Assembly: GCF_003576475.1 (NCBI RefSeq)
Contig: NZ_QWGR01000006.1
Location: 62,001-126,000, forward strand
DNA length: 64,000 nucleotides
DNA from: Maribellus luteus
Lineage (GTDB): Bacteria > Bacteroidota > Bacteroidia > Bacteroidales > Prolixibacteraceae
Reading direction: 5' to 3'
Positions 46,191 through 54,912 of this stretch are shown one piece after another; within the stretch, counting starts at the first letter, position 1; each line of letters starts with the position of its first letter. The position numbers and the translations under genes are program-made. A model generated the notes under the pieces. The model was not told where the DNA came from and searched no databases. It saw only the letters and a program-made list of their open reading frames with translations.

Positions 46191-47603
46191 ATGCAAACAA
46201 ACAGACGAAAGTTTATTCGGAATTCGATGCTGGGGCTGGGAGCAATGACGATTGTTCCGGGACACGTTGTGTTCGGAAAGCCGGGCCGTGTTATGCCCAG
46301 TGATAAAGTAAATGTGGCTTTTTGCGGAATAGGAAACCGTGGTGGGCAGATACTGAAAGATATTATGCGAACCGGCTTGGCCAACAACGTGGCCATGTGC
46401 GATACCGATATGGGAGCCAAGCACACGCTCGATTCGATCAAGGAATTTCCGGATGTAAAACAATTCCAGGATTTCAGGGTGATGTTTGACAAAGCCGGGA
46501 AAACCTTTGATGCTGTAGTTGTAGGCACGCCCGACTTCTCACATTTCCCAATCACCATTCTGGCCATGTCGCAGGGGAAAGGTGTGTACGTCGAAAAACC
46601 TTTGACCCGTACCTTTCAGGAATCTGATTTATTGATGAAGGCGGCGGAAAAATACAAGGTGGTCACCCAAATGGGAAACCAGGGGCATTCGGATGGAAAT
46701 TACTTTCAGTTTAAAACCTGGGTGGAAAAAGGCATTATAAAAGACGTAACAAAAGTGGTAGCCCATATGAACAGTGCACGCAGATGGCATGGTTGGGACA
46801 CTGGGATGAAGACTTTCCCAAAGGCTGAACCAATGCCGGAAACACTGGATTGGGACACTTGGCTGGGAACGGCTCAGTACCACGATTACAACAAGGATTT
46901 TGTTAACGGACAATGGCGTTGCTGGTACGACTTCGGTATGGGGGCACTTGGCGACTGGGGAGCGCACCTGATTGATACGGTTCATGAGTTTTTGGAGCTG
47001 GGCTTGCCCTACGAAGTTGACCCGGTAAAGATCGAAGGGCACAATCCGTTGTTTTATCCGCAAGCCACCACACTCGATTTTAAATTCCCAAAAAGAAAGG
47101 GGATGCCGGCGCTTACCATCAGTTGGTACGACGGGGTGGATAATCTTCCGGAATTACCTGAAGGTTATGGTGAATCGGAACTGGCTTCCAATATTCCCGC
47201 TGCCAGTACGGGCCAGATTGAAAAGCGAAAACTCAATCCTGGGAAGATAATTTATAGCAAAGACTTGATCTTCAAAGGAGGTTCACACGGAAGTACGCTA
47301 TCGATTCTTCCATCAAAGAATGCTGAAAAGGTGATGAAAAATCTACCGGAAGTTCCGGAAAGTACATCCAACCATTTTAAGAATTTCTTGCTGGCGTGTA
47401 AAGGCGAAGAAAAGACCCGGTCGCCGTTTGAGGTTTCGGGGCCATTGAGCCAGGTGTTTGTTCTAGGTACGCTGGCACAGCGCTTAAATACAAAACTGAC
47501 TTTCGACCGTGACACGCAGCAGATAACTAACCATACGGTTGCCAACGAATTGCTACAGGGACCGCCACCACGAAAAGGCTGGGAAGAATTTTACCAGTTA
47601 TAA
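46191..47603 (+). CDS. Tat-exported Gfo/Idh/MocA family oxidoreductase
   Basis: A 470-residue NAD(P)-dependent oxidoreductase. The N-terminus MQTNRRKFIRNSMLGLGAM is a twin-arginine signal, so it is exported already folded with cofactor. The Rossmann domain has NVAFCGIGNRGGQIL (GxGxxG-like) and YVEKPLTRT with the family catalytic Lys (EKP). The C-terminal alpha/beta domain includes GDWGAHLIDTVHEFLELG. Likely oxidises or reduces a sugar at C3 in the periplasm, working with the DUF1080 protein at 44748. Substrate unknown. Confidence 0.9.
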   Translation: MQTNRRKFIRNSMLGLGAMTIVPGHVVFGKPGRVMPSDKVNVAFCGIGNRGGQILKDIMRTGLANNVAMCDTDMGAKHTLDSIKEFPDVKQFQDFRVMFDKAGKTFDAVVVGTPDFSHFPITILAMSQGKGVYVEKPLTRTFQESDLLMKAAEKYKVVTQMGNQGHSDGNYFQFKTWVEKGIIKDVTKVVAHMNSARRWHGWDTGMKTFPKAEPMPETLDWDTWLGTAQYHDYNKDFVNGQWRCWYDFGMGALGDWGAHLIDTVHEFLELGLPYEVDPVKIEGHNPLFYPQATTLDFKFPKRKGMPALTISWYDGVDNLPELPEGYGESELASNIPAASTGQIEKRKLNPGKIIYSKDLIFKGGSHGSTLSILPSKNAEKVMKNLPEVPESTSNHFKNFLLACKGEEKTRSPFEVSGPLSQVFVLGTLAQRLNTKLTFDRDTQQITNHTVANELLQGPPPRKGWEEFYQL

Positions 47604-47611
47604 CCAATAAG

Positions 47612-47640
47612 AAAGCGCTTACATTAAGCGCTTTTTTGTT
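47612..47640 (+). terminator. terminator after the DUF1080/oxidoreductase pair
   Basis: AAAGCGCTTA (47612-47621) pairs with TAAGCGCTTT (47625-47634) across a 3-nt loop, followed by TTTTG. Strong intrinsic terminator. Confidence 0.85.
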
Positions 47641-47835
47641 TTATATGATTCGTTCTTTGAATCAATGAGGCTATGATTTTGTTCCTTGAAATCATTTAGC
47701 CGAACTTGTGCTTGTCCGGTAGGCGGGAATGCTGGTTCGCAACTGACAAACAATATGACGTTCAAGTTTTCTATTCAATTATAAACCCTGTTTATTCAAG
47801 TCCTCATAATCTTCAAATTTACTTTTTAAAATATT

Positions 47836-47850
47836 TGCAACATTGTTGCA
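47836..47850. promoter_or_regulatory. 7-1-7 palindrome, probable Fur/Zur-family operator
   Basis: TGCAACA-T-TGTTGCA is a perfect 7-1-7 inverted repeat 8 bases before the ATG at 47859. Another half-site, TGCAACA, is at 47864-47870. The 7-1-7 layout is the standard form of Fur, Zur and PerR boxes. It lies in the promoter of the Fur-family gene, so autoregulation and control of the downstream metal genes is likely. Confidence 0.6.
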
Positions 47851-47858
47851 TTTGATAT

Positions 47859-48281
47859 ATGTTTGCAACAATGAATCCAAAGGAAATTCTGAATAGTCAT
47901 AATCTGAAGCGTACCAGTTGTCGCGAAGGCATAATTGAAGTGATTATGTCATCAGATAAAGCATTGTCAGAAAATGAGATACGCGACCGATTGTTTGGAA
48001 ATTATGACCGAACAACCTTTTATCGTTCGTTTAAAACCCTGGTTGAAAGCAGCATTGTTCACAAAATAGTGGTGGATAACAACCTGGTGAAATATGCGCT
48101 CGATAACCAGGTTACCCATAAGAATGAACACGCACACTTTTATTGCAACGAATGTAATTCGGTGGTTTGCCTGGAATCGGTAACCATCGAAAAGCCGGCA
48201 TTGCCCGAAGGATTCAGCAGCTCAGAGATTGATTTTGTAATAAAGGGAACCTGCAAACTGTGCAAGGAGAAAGCCGAATAG
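47859..48281 (+). CDS. Fur-family metalloregulator (Zur-like)
   Basis: A 140-residue Fur superfamily repressor. A winged-helix N-terminal half (about 5-85; KALSENEIRDRLFGNYDRTTFYRS) is followed by the metal-binding dimerisation half: NEHAHFYCNECNSVVC, then TCKLCKEK, giving the two CxxC structural zinc motifs. Sequence alone does not fix the metal. The neighbours (ZnuD-like receptor, Cys/His-rich small protein, His-rich lipoproteins) and the palindrome just upstream favour zinc. A second ATG at 47871 is possible and sits right after a TGCAACA half-site. Confidence 0.9.
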   Translation: MFATMNPKEILNSHNLKRTSCREGIIEVIMSSDKALSENEIRDRLFGNYDRTTFYRSFKTLVESSIVHKIVVDNNLVKYALDNQVTHKNEHAHFYCNECNSVVCLESVTIEKPALPEGFSSSEIDFVIKGTCKLCKEKAE

Positions 48282-48282
48282 A

Positions 48283-48645
48283 TTGACAAAACACATTCAA
48301 CATATAGCCTGGGTTTTATGGGTGGTTTTTGCGTTTCCAATAACGTACCAGCCCCTTCACATCGTCTGGCATCATGGCCATCGCGAATCAGCTGATTGTT
48401 GCCACGAAGCACATGTTTGTCACATTGGTAACCGGGAAAATCAATCGGGCGAGAGACTTGTCGAAAAAGAGGATCAGTGCCCGGTTTGTGATTTCCAGTT
48501 TTCAGTAAACAGTGTTGCGGTTCATATTGTGGCCGAGAGCTATGTGCCGACAGTGAGAATAGCTAGGAACGAGGCGGTCACTGAAAAGTTTGTTCCCTGT
48601 ATTGTACTCATCAAATCGCCCCGCGCGCCGCCATCTGTAGCGTAA
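48283..48645 (+). CDS. small Cys/His-rich membrane-anchored protein, metal-linked
   Basis: A 120-residue protein starting with TTG one base after the regulator's stop codon; no ATG is available in its N-terminal part. A hydrophobic segment (IAWVLWVVFAFPITYQPL, about 8-25) precedes a cluster LHIVWHHGHRESADCCHEAH and VCH, then CPVCDFQFS. The layout suggests a periplasm-exposed metal-binding or metal-sensing peptide. It is in a row with the regulator and the TonB receptor, so it probably belongs to one operon. No known family is recognised with confidence. Confidence 0.6.
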   Translation: MTKHIQHIAWVLWVVFAFPITYQPLHIVWHHGHRESADCCHEAHVCHIGNRENQSGERLVEKEDQCPVCDFQFSVNSVAVHIVAESYVPTVRIARNEAVTEKFVPCIVLIKSPRAPPSVA

Positions 48646-48694
48646 CATTCTTCCCCCATATTTTTTAGAATTATACGAACTCAATTTTATTGAA

Positions 48695-51091
48695 ATGAGG
48701 AAAATACTCGTGTTGTTGAGCATGAGCGTTGTGTGGTGTGCTGTTTCGGCTCAAAATACTTTTGTGCTTTCCGGCAAGATCACCGACGAGAAAAACAAAG
48801 AACTTCCAGGGGCTGCCATTGTGGTAAGCCCGGGAGAAAAGGGAGTTGTTTCCGATGCGCGTGGCAATTACCGGATCGACGGAATAACTGAAGGAAAATA
48901 CCAGGTTCGGGTGTCTTTTATCGGGTACCGGGAGCTTACGGATTCGGTTCAGGTCAGCTCGAACTCAACTTTTAACTGTAAACTGAAGTTTGTGCCGCTC
49001 AACCTGCAGGAAGTAGTGGTTACCGATAATTATGCTGAAACACGTAAAAAGGAAGAAACCCTGAATGTGGAAGTGGTTAACGATGATTTTCTGCGCCAAA
49101 ACGCGGGAGGAAGCCTGATGAAGTCGCTGGAGCGGCTTCCGGGAGTTTCTACCATCGACATTGGTTCAGGGCATTCAAAACCTGTCATTCGCGGACTGGG
49201 TTTTAACCGGGTAGTGGTGGTTGAAAACGGAGTAAAACACGAAGGACAACAATGGGGGGCCGACCACGGACTGGAAATTGATCAATATTCTGTTGATAAT
49301 GTGGAAGTGATCAAAGGCCCGGCTTCGCTGATGTTTGGCTCCGATGCCGTTGGTGGTGTTATCGATATCAAACAAAATCACCTGCCGGTTGACCATTCAA
49401 TAAACGGCGAGGTAAACCTGGTTGGAAAGACCAACAACAACCTGCTGGGGACTTCGGTGGAGGTTGCCGGAAGAAAGGACTGGTTTTTTGCAAGGTTACA
49501 GGCAACTGTTCTCGATTACGGCGATTATAAAGTGCCTGCCGACAGCGTTGATATTTATTCGTACCGTGTGCCGCTTTACAAAAATCACTTGCGAAATACT
49601 GCGGGTTACGAACGCAACTGGCATTTATCGTTCGGCATTGTAAAACCGCGGTTCCAAAGCCGTTTTTTTGTTAGCAATATCAGTAGTAAGAGTGGCTTTT
49701 TTGCCAATGCGCACGGCTTGGAACCACGAAATGTTGACACTGAACTACACGATAAATCCAATCGCGATATTTTGTATCCCTTTCAACAGGTCGATCATTT
49801 TAAAGTGGTCAATAAAAACTGGTGGAAATATGGAAAAACCAGTTTTACAGCCGATTTGGGTTTTCAGCGAAATTTCAGACAGGAAAAAAGCTATTACACA
49901 AGTCATGGATACATGCCACCCGTTTTCCCTGATACGATGAGCTTTGCGGCCGATTTGGAGCGTGAATTTGATAAATATGTGTATACTGGAACTTTAAAGG
50001 CCAGTTTGGAGCAAAATACCCAAACGACCTATACGGCCGGAATAAGCAGCGAATACCAGGAGAATCGCATTGATGGGCGGGGATTTATTATTCCGGCTTT
50101 TCAGCAATTTACGCTGGGCGGATTTCTGGTTGCGAAACATTCTTTTTCTGAAAAAAGCTTGTTGCAGTTCGGTTTGCGTTTCGATTACGGTACGATTAAA
50201 ACAGAAGCTTATTACGACTGGTTTTCGTCGCCAACCGAAAATGGCAGCTCGTATTTGCAACGGGCGCAGGACTTAGACCGAAGTTTCTCCAATGTTTCGT
50301 GGTCGGCAGGGTATAGCTACTCGCCCGAGCACTGGCTACTTAAAGTAAATGTTGGGAAAAGCTTTCGAATGCCCATTGCCAAAGAGCTGGCAGCAAACGG
50401 GGTGAACTATCATCATTTTAGTTACGAGGTGGGAAATCCTGATTTGTCGGCCGAAGTTTCGTATCAGTTGGATGGCGGCGTGGAATACCATTCTCAAAAA
50501 CTGGCAGTGGGGATAACGCCGTTTCTGAACTACTTTCCGAATTATATTTACCTGAACCCAACCTCGGAGCACGATCGTTTGTACGGAAACGGGAACCAGG
50601 TTTATATCTATCAGCAAAGTGAAGTTTTTCGGCTGGGGGGTGAGTTGCATGCGCATTACCAGCTTTTGAAATCGCTTCAGGTGGGAATAATGGGGGAGTA
50701 CGTTTATTCGGAGCAGTTGTCGGGCGAGAAGAAAGGATTTACACTACCGTTTTCTCCGCCGGCTTCGGCAATTGTTAACCTGAAGTACCGGAAAGAAAAG
50801 TTCCTGTTTTTTCAGCATGCTTACACCTCGGTTGATTACCGTTTAACAGCCGCTCAAAACAACATTGTGCCTCCCGAAGAAACAACAGATGCTTATCAGA
50901 CAGTTAACCTCGGAATGGGGGGAGAAGTGAAAATCAGGCAACAAAACCTGAAACTGTCATTGCAGGTACAAAACCTGTTTAATACCAGATACTTTAATCA
51001 TACCAGCTATTACAGGCTGATTAATTTACCCGAATCGGGACGGAATTTTATCTTGAATGTTTCCATTCCCTTTTCGGGCGAAATAAAATAA
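48695..51091 (+). CDS. TonB-dependent receptor, ZnuD-like metal uptake
   Basis: A 798-residue receptor: signal peptide (AVSAQ), a carboxypeptidase-regulatory-like domain (about 25-105; LPGAAIVVSPGEKGVVSD), plug (about 115-235) and a 22-strand barrel ending SIPFSGEIK. The plug segment VVVVENGVKHEGQQWGADHG, followed by LEIDQYSVDNVEVIKGPASL, closely follows the pattern seen in ZnuD-type zinc receptors. It is not a SusC: the length is shorter and no SusD follows. It probably brings zinc or another metal across the outer membrane. It lies 49 bases after the Cys/His-rich protein and is followed 9 bases later by a DUF4625 lipoprotein. Confidence 0.85.
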   Translation: MRKILVLLSMSVVWCAVSAQNTFVLSGKITDEKNKELPGAAIVVSPGEKGVVSDARGNYRIDGITEGKYQVRVSFIGYRELTDSVQVSSNSTFNCKLKFVPLNLQEVVVTDNYAETRKKEETLNVEVVNDDFLRQNAGGSLMKSLERLPGVSTIDIGSGHSKPVIRGLGFNRVVVVENGVKHEGQQWGADHGLEIDQYSVDNVEVIKGPASLMFGSDAVGGVIDIKQNHLPVDHSINGEVNLVGKTNNNLLGTSVEVAGRKDWFFARLQATVLDYGDYKVPADSVDIYSYRVPLYKNHLRNTAGYERNWHLSFGIVKPRFQSRFFVSNISSKSGFFANAHGLEPRNVDTELHDKSNRDILYPFQQVDHFKVVNKNWWKYGKTSFTADLGFQRNFRQEKSYYTSHGYMPPVFPDTMSFAADLEREFDKYVYTGTLKASLEQNTQTTYTAGISSEYQENRIDGRGFIIPAFQQFTLGGFLVAKHSFSEKSLLQFGLRFDYGTIKTEAYYDWFSSPTENGSSYLQRAQDLDRSFSNVSWSAGYSYSPEHWLLKVNVGKSFRMPIAKELAANGVNYHHFSYEVGNPDLSAEVSYQLDGGVEYHSQKLAVGITPFLNYFPNYIYLNPTSEHDRLYGNGNQVYIYQQSEVFRLGGELHAHYQLLKSLQVGIMGEYVYSEQLSGEKKGFTLPFSPPASAIVNLKYRKEKFLFFQHAYTSVDYRLTAAQNNIVPPEETTDAYQTVNLGMGGEVKIRQQNLKLSLQVQNLFNTRYFNHTSYYRLINLPESGRNFILNVSIPFSGEIK

Positions 51092-51100
51092 ACAATTATT

Positions 51101-51580
51101 ATGAAAACAAATTTGAGATTCTTACTGCCTCAGGCGAAAACAATTATTTACGGATTGTCAATGTTCACTGTATTCTTTCTTGCAAGTTGCAGCGACGACG
51201 ATGATTCGCAGAAGCCCTTGGTGTCAAACCTGGAAGTGGGGCACGGCGATACGATTCACATTGGTGAAGGAATTCACCTGGAATTCGATGCTGAAGACGA
51301 TGGCTTGCTGGACTATTACCGCATTCAGATTCATCCGGAAAACGGGCACAATAAAAGTGCTTTGGGAGAACTGGCCTGGGATTACGACAGCACCTTTACA
51401 GAGGTTTCGGGTTTGCGCAATCATACGGTGCATCATCACAACATTATGGTGCCCGAGGAAACAGCTGAAGGTGCGTATCATTTCCACCTGATGGTTGCAG
51501 ACAAAGCCGGAAACGTGACGGCCATTGAGCGGGAACTTGTGGCTACTCACGAGGAAGGTGAACATACCCACGAAGATTAA
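51101..51580 (+). CDS. His-rich DUF4625 lipoprotein
   Basis: A 159-residue lipoprotein (lipobox LASC, Cys30, then SDDDDS) of the DUF4625 Ig-like type. Fourteen His residues occur in the mature part, with clusters NHTVHHHN and AYHFH and a tail THEEGEHTHED. Such a composition suits metal binding. It lies nine bases after the receptor gene and is probably co-transcribed. A role as a surface metal-capturing partner of the receptor is inference; DUF4625 has no assigned function that I know. Confidence 0.75.
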   Translation: MKTNLRFLLPQAKTIIYGLSMFTVFFLASCSDDDDSQKPLVSNLEVGHGDTIHIGEGIHLEFDAEDDGLLDYYRIQIHPENGHNKSALGELAWDYDSTFTEVSGLRNHTVHHHNIMVPEETAEGAYHFHLMVADKAGNVTAIERELVATHEEGEHTHED

Positions 51581-51594
51581 CTTATTTCTAAAAA

Positions 51595-51640
51595 TGCAGG
51601 GAAGAGCCGGCGACAGGCACTTGCGGGCTCTCTCTGCAAA
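51595..51640 (+). terminator. imperfect hairpin between the two DUF4625 genes
   Basis: GCAGGGAAGAGCC (51596-51608) can pair imperfectly with GGCTCTCTCTGC (51626-51637). The tail is aaatattt rather than a T run, so it may weaken read-through to the second lipoprotein or be a processing site. Confidence 0.35.
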
Positions 51641-51666
51641 TATTTAATTCTTAAAATATTGAAACG

Positions 51667-52158
51667 ATGAAGACGCAAAGTAAAATTCTTTTATTACTAA
51701 TGCTGGCAATAACTGCTTTTGCCTGTTCCGAAACCGACGACAAAGACGATCAGAAACCTGTAATAAGTATGTCAGGAACTGAAGTATTTCCGAATAACTG
51801 TGATACGCTCTATTTTGGGGAAGCCTTCACTTTCCGGATTCACTTTTCGGATAACCAGGAACTCGGTTCTTTCAGTATTGCCATGCACAATAATTTCGAC
51901 CATCATTCGCACAGCACCGAGGTAACAGAGTGCGTATTCGGACCCGTAAAGACTCCGGTTAACGCGTTTACTTTTATTGAAGATTACCCCATTCCGGAAG
52001 GAACCAAAGAATACGAAGTAAACATGAGTGTTGAAATTCCGTTGGGCGAAGGAACTATTCCTTTTGATGAAGGCGATTATCACTTTTTTATCAGTTTAAC
52101 TGACAAGGCTGGTTGGTCGACGCAAAAGGGGCTAAGTATAAAAATTCTGCACCGTTAA
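51667..52158 (+). CDS. second DUF4625 lipoprotein
   Basis: A 163-residue lipoprotein (lipobox FAC, Cys20, then SETDDKDD) with the same Ig-like DUF4625 pattern as its neighbour: DTLYFGEAFTFRIHFSDNQE and a HNNFDHHSHSTE cluster. The closing YHFFISLTDKAGWSTQKG mirrors YHFHLMVADKAGNVTAIE in the first copy. They look like an ancient tandem duplication now diverged. It keeps fewer His residues (about seven). A hairpin in the 86-base gap may lower its expression. Confidence 0.75.
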   Translation: MKTQSKILLLLMLAITAFACSETDDKDDQKPVISMSGTEVFPNNCDTLYFGEAFTFRIHFSDNQELGSFSIAMHNNFDHHSHSTEVTECVFGPVKTPVNAFTFIEDYPIPEGTKEYEVNMSVEIPLGEGTIPFDEGDYHFFISLTDKAGWSTQKGLSIKILHR

Positions 52159-52241
52159 GCGCTAAATGAATTTTGCCGTGTTTTATTGACGAGGTAATGA
52201 ATTCTCCCTATATTACACGACAACTTTAGACTGCTTTCAAC

Positions 52242-52775
52242 ATGAATTACGTATTTATAGCTCAGAGTATTGACGGATATATTGCCGACAAAGACGGCGG
52301 TATTAAATGGCTGGAGAGCGTGCCCAACCCCGATCAGATTGACATGGGGTATAAGGCTTTTATGGAAAGGGTAGATGCCATTGTGATGGGACGGGCTACT
52401 TTTGAAACCGTTTTGGGATTTGGCATTCCGTGGCCTTACGAAAAACCTGTTTTTGTGCTCAGTAACTCGTTGAAAACGATTCCTGATACATTACAGGAAG
52501 AAGTGGAGTTAATGGCCGGTTCTCCGGAGGAAATATGCGCTGCTTTACAAGACAGAGGTTACGAGAATCTGTACATCGACGGAGGCAAGACGATTCAGTA
52601 TTTTCTGGCAGAAGATTTAATCGATGAAATGATTATCACCACCATTCCGGTAGTTCTTGGCGGAGGTATTTCTTTGTTTGGAGAACTTCCGGCCCTGCTG
52701 GAATTCAGCCGGCTGAAAACCGAAGTTTACCTGGACGAGGTGGTCCAAACCAGGTATATCCGAAAAAATACTTAG
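52242..52775 (+). CDS. dihydrofolate reductase-fold protein (RibD C-terminal type)
   Basis: A 177-residue protein of the RibD_C/DHFR-like family (YyaP/YwjB type). It opens with NYVFIAQSIDGYIADKDG and has MGRATFETV plus NLYIDGGKTIQYFLAEDLID and TTIPVVLGGGISLFG, the nucleotide-binding signature. It probably uses NADPH, but the substrate is unknown; these proteins do not replace true folate DHFR. It is separate from the metal genes before it and converges on the phosphatase at 52787. Confidence 0.88.
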   Translation: MNYVFIAQSIDGYIADKDGGIKWLESVPNPDQIDMGYKAFMERVDAIVMGRATFETVLGFGIPWPYEKPVFVLSNSLKTIPDTLQEEVELMAGSPEEICAALQDRGYENLYIDGGKTIQYFLAEDLIDEMIITTIPVVLGGGISLFGELPALLEFSRLKTEVYLDEVVQTRYIRKNT

Positions 52776-52786
52776 GAAAACGGAAA

Positions 52787-53536
52787 TCAGAAAGTAAAAG
52801 CCATTCCCAGGCCCATTTGCTCGCCGTTGTAGTAAGGCACAATACAACCAGAAATATTGTCGCTTCTTTTAAACAACGTTTTCCGGATGAAGGGGTGAAC
52901 CCAGTAGGCAATTTTTGTACTAAGCATCCCGATTCCGGCACCGGTAGCAACATCGGTTAGCCAGTGGCGGTTGTTGTACATGCGGAAAAAACCGGTTCCG
53001 GCGGCCACCAGGTAACCCGAAATACCATACCAAGCCGATACGTCTTTGTACTCCTGGTAAAGAAATTCGGCACCCATAAAAGCAGTCGCTGTATGTCCCG
53101 AAGGAAACGAATTCCGGGAAGAACCGTCGGGGCGAAGAATGTTGCTCGAGTTTTTCAGAATTGTTACCGTACTTCCCATCAGTAAATAGGCGGTGGCTAA
53201 AATGGTTGTCCTGTCTCTGAAATTATGTTTCCCTTCCACTCCGGCAAGGTTCAAGGCATATACCGACACAAAAGGAGCATATTGTGAAAAATCATCTATG
53301 GTAAATCGTTTATCGATGTGTTCGGTTATTTCTTCACTTACTTCAGAATTGAGGTCTTTTATAAAATCACTTTCCAGTCCAATAACCCCGAATGTAATCA
53401 GCGCGGAGGGAACAGCAAGTGCAGCCGGCTTAAATTTGAGCTCCTGATTTGTTTGTAAGGTGTCTTTCCGGCTGGTATTTCCCAGTAAAGTAAGCTGTCC
53501 AAGAACAAGGGCTAAAAGGAATAAAATAATCTTCAC
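52787..53536 (-). CDS. PAP2-family phosphatase
   Basis: A 249-residue membrane or envelope phosphatase. Signal or first membrane segment at the N-terminus, then the three PAP2 motifs: KNSSNILRP (KX6RP), FPSGHTA (PSGH) and RMYNNRHWLTD (RX5HX3D). The family dephosphorylates lipid phosphates such as undecaprenyl pyrophosphate or PgpB-type substrates; which one cannot be said. It stops 11 bases from the stop of the convergent gene at 52775. Confidence 0.88.
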   Translation of the reverse strand: MKIILFLLALVLGQLTLLGNTSRKDTLQTNQELKFKPAALAVPSALITFGVIGLESDFIKDLNSEVSEEITEHIDKRFTIDDFSQYAPFVSVYALNLAGVEGKHNFRDRTTILATAYLLMGSTVTILKNSSNILRPDGSSRNSFPSGHTATAFMGAEFLYQEYKDVSAWYGISGYLVAAGTGFFRMYNNRHWLTDVATGAGIGMLSTKIAYWVHPFIRKTLFKRSDNISGCIVPYYNGEQMGLGMAFTF

Positions 53537-53627
53537 TTGTTGAATGTTTTGAGTTGTAAATCATAAAGTAAATTCAATATTATGCAAATTGTTTGGGAAT
53601 TCCAATAGATGGTTGATTGTCTGTGAT

Positions 53628-54908
53628 TTACTTGATGATTCCCTGCTGATAAGCAGCAAGCGCCCGCTGGCGGGCAAAAGTGTGCTCGACCATGGGAGTG
53701 GGGTAATTAAATGAATTCAGTTCGGGAATCCAGCGTTTTACATAATCCAGTTTTTTGTCGAATTTCTTTTGTTGTTCGGCTGGATTGAAAATCCGGAAAT
53801 AAGGAGCGGCATCGCAACCGGTACCCGCTGCCCACTGCCAGTTGCCATTGTTCGACGACAATTCGTAATCCAAAAGTTTTTTGGCAAAGTAAGCTTCTCC
53901 CCAGCGCCAGTCGATCAGCAGGTGCTTGCACAGAAAGCTTGCCGTAACCATCCGGACACGGTTGTGCATGTAACCGGTTTCGTTTAATTCGCGCATGCCG
54001 GCATCTACCATCGGATAGCCGGTTTCGCCGCGGCACCAGCGTTCAAATTCCTTTTCGTTGTTCCGCCATTGAATTCCGTCGTATTTGGCCCGGAAATTAT
54101 GATGAACCACCCGGGGATAATGAAAAAGGATCTGCATAAAAAACTCTCTCCATATGAGTTCGCTCAAAAATACCGGGAATTTATCGTAGACTTTGCGAAC
54201 AATGTCCCGGATACTGACGGTGCCAAAACGAAGATGAACACTTAGGTTGGATGTGCCTTCCAGGGCCGGTAAATTCCGGGTTTGCTCATAATTACCGATT
54301 ACCGAAAAGTTCGCGTCTTTTACAGGCATGGGATTCTCTGAAAAGCCTATTGCCTCAAGGGATGGAAAGTCGAAGTTTTTCTTTTCAAAATTTTCCCATT
54401 TTGTGTTTTGAAAAGCGGGCAATCCTTGTGTTTTCAGTTGCTGCAGCCATCTGCTTTTATACGGAGTGAAAACGGTATAACATTCTCCATCTGGTTTCAT
54501 CACTTCGCTTTCTTCAAAAACAACCTGGTCTTTCAACGAAAAAACAGGGATGTTGGCAGCTGCCAGAAAAGTTTTTACCTGCTCATCGCGCCGGATGGCG
54601 TAAGGTTCGTAATCCTTGTTAAAGTAAACCTCTTTAACCGGGAATTGCTGAATCATTTCTTTCCAAACCTCTTGCGGATCACCGTGTTTGATAAGTAACC
54701 CCGACCCGTGTCTTTTGAGTTCAGCATTTATTTTTTCCAATTGCCGGTATATAAACGTAATCCTTGCATCGTCAGGAGGCAGTTCATCCAGAATGTTTGT
54801 GTCGAATATAAAAAGAGGGATCACCTTTAGTGTCCCGGAAAGTGCTTTTGCGAGTGCGGTGTTGTCCTCCAGCCGGAGGTCTCTTCTGAACCAGAAAACA
54901 GCGTTCAT
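53628..54908 (-). CDS. phrB: deoxyribodipyrimidine photolyase (class I)
   Basis: A 426-residue photolyase/cryptochrome family enzyme. The N-terminal Rossmann antenna domain starts AVFWFRRDLRLEDNTAL. The C-terminal FAD domain has ELIWREFFMQILFHYP, GETGYPMVDAGMRELNETGY, MHNRVRMVTASFLCKHLLID and WQWAAGTGCDAAPYFRIFNP, the FAD-binding and repair motifs. It repairs UV-made cyclobutane dimers with light. It is four bases downstream of tspO on the same strand, so both are probably one transcript. Confidence 0.94.
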   Translation of the reverse strand: MNAVFWFRRDLRLEDNTALAKALSGTLKVIPLFIFDTNILDELPPDDARITFIYRQLEKINAELKRHGSGLLIKHGDPQEVWKEMIQQFPVKEVYFNKDYEPYAIRRDEQVKTFLAAANIPVFSLKDQVVFEESEVMKPDGECYTVFTPYKSRWLQQLKTQGLPAFQNTKWENFEKKNFDFPSLEAIGFSENPMPVKDANFSVIGNYEQTRNLPALEGTSNLSVHLRFGTVSIRDIVRKVYDKFPVFLSELIWREFFMQILFHYPRVVHHNFRAKYDGIQWRNNEKEFERWCRGETGYPMVDAGMRELNETGYMHNRVRMVTASFLCKHLLIDWRWGEAYFAKKLLDYELSSNNGNWQWAAGTGCDAAPYFRIFNPAEQQKKFDKKLDYVKRWIPELNSFNYPTPMVEHTFARQRALAAYQQGIIK

Positions 54909-54912
54909 CTCT

